From Granulosicoccus sp036478595 (GTDB lineage Bacteria > Pseudomonadota > Gammaproteobacteria > Granulosicoccales > Granulosicoccaceae), in the NCBI GenBank assembly GCA_036478595.1, contig JAZGEF010000039.1, positions 1 to 64,000 on the forward strand: DNA of 64,000 bases, written 5' to 3'. This document shows positions 61,251 to 64,000 of the stretch, piece by piece. Positions within the stretch are counted from its first letter, which is position 1; each line of letters starts with the position of its first letter. The notes under the pieces were generated by a model. That model was not told the origin of the DNA. It saw only the letters and a program-made list of their open reading frames with translations, and ran no database searches. Position numbers and translations under genes: made by a program.

Positions 61251-62597
61251 ATGACACGAAAAGTATTTATCAGAACGCACGGCTGCCAAATGAACGAGTA
61301 CGACTCGGCGAAGATGCTGGATGTTCTCGCCGAAGACGGCCCGATAGAAGCGACCGATAACGAAGCCGAAGCTGACATTCTGCTCCTCAACACCTGCTCC
61401 ATCCGTGAGAAGGCTGAAGAGAAAGTATTTTCACAGCTAGGTCGTTGGCGCCCGCTAAAAGAGGCCCGTAAGGATTTACTGATCGCCGTTGGTGGATGTG
61501 TGGCGAGTCAAGAGGGTGATGTGATCCGACAGCGCGCCCCCCATGTGGACACGGTATTTGGTCCTCAAACGTTGCACCGTTTACCTGAATTACTGAAGCA
61601 ATCCCAATTGCAGAAAAAAACTGTGATGGATATAAGCTTCCCCGAGATCGAAAAATTTGATCGCCTGCCTCAGCCCAATGCAGAAGGACCGAGCGCCTAC
61701 GTGTCGATCATTGAAGGCTGTAGCAAATACTGTAGTTTTTGCGTAGTGCCATATACCCGCGGCGAAGAAATTAGCCGACCTATGGATGATGTATTAGCCG
61801 AAGTTGTGGCGTTAGTTAATCAAGGTGTCCGCGAAATCCATTTGTTAGGGCAAAACGTGAACTCCTATCGTGGCCCTATGCACGACGGTGGCATTGCGGA
61901 TCTCGCGGTATTGGTGCACTACGTTGCAGCGGTAGATGAGGTAGAACGTATTCGCTTTACTACATCACACCCGGTTGAATTTAATGATTCGCTCATTGAG
62001 GCGTATGCCAACGTACCAGAGCTTGTGAATTTTTTGCACTTGCCGGTGCAGAGCGGGTCGGATCGAATATTGGCGGCAATGAAGCGCGGGCATACCACGC
62101 TGGAATACAAATCCAAGATACGCAAGCTAAGAGCAGCGCGTCCAAAATTAACCTTGTCATCCGATTTTATTATCGGTTTTCCAGGCGAAACCGACAAAGA
62201 CTTTGCCGACACAATGAAGTTGATCGAAGAAATTGGTTTTGATCAATCTTATAGTTTTATCTATAGCCCGCGTCCGGGCACACCGGCGGCAAGCCTTGCC
62301 GATGACACGCCGATGAGCGTGAAAAAACAGCGCCTTGCTCATCTGCAACAGACGATCGCACAGCAAGCTGCGACAATTAGCAAAGCGATGATCGGTACCA
62401 CGCAATCTGTGTTGGTTGAGCGGCCAGCGCGTAAACACTCAGGCGATATTGCAGGCAGAACCGAAAACAATCGTGTGGTCAATTTTGCAGGTGATCAAAG
62501 CCTGATTGGCTCCTTTGTTGATGTAGTCATCACTGAGGTAAGGCCTAACTCACTACGTGGCACTATCGATGACACACAAATGTCTAACGTTTCATGA
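61251..62597 (+). CDS. miaB: tRNA-2-methylthio-N6-dimethylallyladenosine synthase
   Basis: The protein is 448 aa: N-terminal UPF0004 domain with Cys ligands (RTHGCQMNEYDS, LLLNTCSIREKA, AVGGCVASQEG), radical-SAM CSKYCSFCVVPYTRGEE (CxxxCxxC) and a C-terminal TRAM domain. It adds the methylthio group to ms2i6A37 of tRNAs. Overlaps phoH by 4 nt (ATGA). Confidence 0.98.
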   Translation: MTRKVFIRTHGCQMNEYDSAKMLDVLAEDGPIEATDNEAEADILLLNTCSIREKAEEKVFSQLGRWRPLKEARKDLLIAVGGCVASQEGDVIRQRAPHVDTVFGPQTLHRLPELLKQSQLQKKTVMDISFPEIEKFDRLPQPNAEGPSAYVSIIEGCSKYCSFCVVPYTRGEEISRPMDDVLAEVVALVNQGVREIHLLGQNVNSYRGPMHDGGIADLAVLVHYVAAVDEVERIRFTTSHPVEFNDSLIEAYANVPELVNFLHLPVQSGSDRILAAMKRGHTTLEYKSKIRKLRAARPKLTLSSDFIIGFPGETDKDFADTMKLIEEIGFDQSYSFIYSPRPGTPAASLADDTPMSVKKQRLAHLQQTIAQQAATISKAMIGTTQSVLVERPARKHSGDIAGRTENNRVVNFAGDQSLIGSFVDVVITEVRPNSLRGTIDDTQMSNVS

Positions 62598-63559
62598 CAG
62601 AACTAGCATTTAAAATAAGCCCAGCCGATAACGACAGGCTGGCAAACCTATGTGGTCAGTTTGACGAACATCTAAAACAAATTGAAGAGCGGTTGAAGGT
62701 TACGATCAGCAACCGTGGTGAACAGTTTATGGTTGTGGGCCCGGATAAGATTGCGCAGAGTGCGCGCAAGCTTATTAATCACCTATACGCAGCCACAGAG
62801 ACGGAAACGCTTGCACCGGAAAGAGTGCATTTATTTTTACAGGATTCAGGACTAGAGATGATGCAAAACAGCACTGCCGAGGCGCAAGGCGTGGTGATTA
62901 AAACAAGGCGCTCGACAATTCAATGTCGAGGTGAACGCCAAAGCGAGTATGTCAACAGCATTAAAGAGCGTGACCTGACATTTGGAATCGGCCCGGCCGG
63001 CACAGGTAAAACATTCTTGGCAGTTGCCTGCGCGGTAGAACTATTGGAATCTGAACAAGTGCAGCGCTTGGTATTAGTGCGGCCAGCAGTGGAGGCAGGA
63101 GAGCGTTTGGGCTTCTTGCCAGGCGACATGATGCAAAAGGTCGATCCCTACTTACGCCCAATCTACGATGCACTGTACGAATTTATGGGCATTGAGCGGG
63201 TTGGCAAGTTGGTTGAGCGCAATGTTATTGAAATTGCACCGCTTGCTTACATGCGTGGCCGAACGCTCAATCATTCCTGCGTTATCATGGATGAAGCTCA
63301 AAACACCACCGTTGAACAAATGAAGATGTTCTTAACGCGTATTGGGTTTGGGTCGAAAGCGATTGTCACCGGCGATGTCACTCAAGTGGATTTACCCAAA
63401 CACCAATTGTCCGGCCTTAAACATGTACAAAACGTATTGGAAGATGTCGATGGTATTGGTTTTTGCCGCTTCAGCGCATCAGATGTTGTCAGGCACCCAT
63501 TAGTACAACGCATCGTTGCGGCCTACGAGTACGCTGAGCAGTCGGACGGTAGCGACTAG
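62594..63559 (+). CDS. ybeZ: PhoH-like ATPase (YbeZ)
   Basis: The protein is 321 aa, with Walker A GIGPAGTGKTFLA, RPAVEAGERLGFLPGD and Walker B CVIMDEAQNTT, GDVTQVDLP. PhoH2-type proteins are RNA-associated ATPases working with the YbeY endoribonuclease encoded next. Standard miaB-ybeZ-ybeY order. Confidence 0.97.
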   Translation: MTELAFKISPADNDRLANLCGQFDEHLKQIEERLKVTISNRGEQFMVVGPDKIAQSARKLINHLYAATETETLAPERVHLFLQDSGLEMMQNSTAEAQGVVIKTRRSTIQCRGERQSEYVNSIKERDLTFGIGPAGTGKTFLAVACAVELLESEQVQRLVLVRPAVEAGERLGFLPGDMMQKVDPYLRPIYDALYEFMGIERVGKLVERNVIEIAPLAYMRGRTLNHSCVIMDEAQNTTVEQMKMFLTRIGFGSKAIVTGDVTQVDLPKHQLSGLKHVQNVLEDVDGIGFCRFSASDVVRHPLVQRIVAAYEYAEQSDGSD

Positions 63560-63620
63560 GTGGGCACCAAGGTGTATAGCGACTACTATTATGGTAACTT
63601 TGTGAATAGTCGGACAACTT

Positions 63621-64000
63621 GTGGCCAACGCTGAAATGGGCACTGTACTAACCGTTTTGTGCAATTCAGAGGCTATCGATCCTGGTGATAGCAGCATATA
63701 TATGCCCACGGCCGAACAGCTGGAACTATGGACAAACAAAGCCGTAAAAGAAACGTCAATTGAGGCCGATTACGGTGATCAGCTGGAGCTCTCAATAGCG
63801 TATGTCGATTCCGATGGCATGCAAGCACTCAACAAACAATATCGTGATAGTGATCGGCCCACTAACGTGCTGACTTTTTCTGCTATAGAAGAACTAGCGC
63901 ATCCATCGCTTGAAGTTACTGGGCTGCTTGGCGATATCGTGCTGTGTCCAAAAATCATTCAAGATGAAGCGGTGGAACAAGGCAAGCCGATTGAACATCA
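63621..64000 (+). CDS. ybeY: Endoribonuclease YbeY, N-terminal part (runs off window)
   Basis: The frame from GTG 63621 (or ATG 63636; neither has a good ribosome-binding site) is open to the right edge. LELSIAYVDSDGMQALNKQY, then RDSDRPTNVLTFS and LLGDIVLCPKIIQDEA are the conserved YbeY blocks. The zinc-binding HGxLHLxGYDH motif lies beyond the window. YbeY matures 16S rRNA 3' ends and takes part in ribosome quality control. Confidence 0.95.
   Translation, partial: MANAEMGTVLTVLCNSEAIDPGDSSIYMPTAEQLELWTNKAVKETSIEADYGDQLELSIAYVDSDGMQALNKQYRDSDRPTNVLTFSAIEELAHPSLEVTGLLGDIVLCPKIIQDEAVEQGKPIEH

Noticed and set aside
1..64000. CRISPR array, prophage, integrase or complete insertion sequence
   Set aside because: No regularly spaced repeats, phage structural genes, integrase or transposase frames were seen; the only mobile-type traces are the REP-like palindromes.

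Overview
The window is chromosomal DNA from a Gammaproteobacterium. Evidence for this is the order of the ribosomal-protein genes, the uvrA / MFS / ssb, metK-ahcY and miaB-phoH-ybeY neighbourhoods, and the E. coli-like r-protein sequences. TRAP transport, alpha-glucoside uptake and an ebo cluster would fit an aerobic, probably marine heterotroph. The genus cannot be fixed from sequence alone. I saw no rRNA, tRNA, CRISPR array, phage or intact transposase.

Layout: (1) 1-670: end of tuf and rpsJ, closed by an intrinsic terminator. (2) 684-22.7 kb: an accessory block lying between rpsJ and rplC, which are normally adjacent. It holds a DUF4864-like protein, a broken choline-kinase-like gene, a deleted dimethylglycine-dehydrogenase-like remnant, a broken membrane-protein gene, a cupin and an RpiR regulator. 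These are followed by a TRAP importer operon with N-formylglutamate-amidohydrolase-like, glutamine-synthetase-like, aldehyde dehydrogenase and Fe-alcohol dehydrogenase genes. Then come a LacI-type regulator with an aglEFGAK alpha-glucoside operon, a decayed ThDP-enzyme fragment, a luciferase-like monooxygenase and a triple-RidA protein. Long palindromic repeats sit at about 8.1 and 22.7 kb. (3) 23.1-36.9 kb: the rest of the S10, spc and alpha operons (rplC to rplQ, including secY, rpmJ and rpoA), starting at what looks like its own promoter and ending at a strong terminator. (4) 36.9-39.7 kb: an ABC exporter and gpsA.

(5) 39.7-47.0 kb: a complete ebo cluster (eboD-eboA-eboB, then idi, eboF on the opposite strand, then eboE-eboC). 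The ebo genes are known from cyanobacterial scytonemin export and from a nematode-repelling locus of Pseudomonas fluorescens, but their chemistry is unresolved. Here an isopentenyl-diphosphate isomerase gene is translationally coupled to eboB, which suggests a prenyl substrate for the UbiA-like EboC. (6) 47.2-49.3 kb: a TMEM220-like protein, a truncated EamA transporter, an SDR and a DCC-family protein. (7) 49.5-54.3 kb: uvrA diverging from a YajR-like MFS gene and ssb. (8) 54.5-58.9 kb: a beta-propeller-like lipoprotein, then metK-ahcY behind a palindromic operator-like site. (9) 59.1-60.8 kb: a CysN-CysC-like fusion whose GTPase half lacks the switch I region. (10) 61.3-64 kb: miaB, phoH (ybeZ) and the start of ybeY.

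The most interesting points are the r-protein operon split by a catabolic block with at least three broken or decayed genes, the ebo-idi cluster, the possible gamma-glutamylation pathway for an amino alcohol, the GTPase-degenerate CysNC, and the triple RidA fusion.
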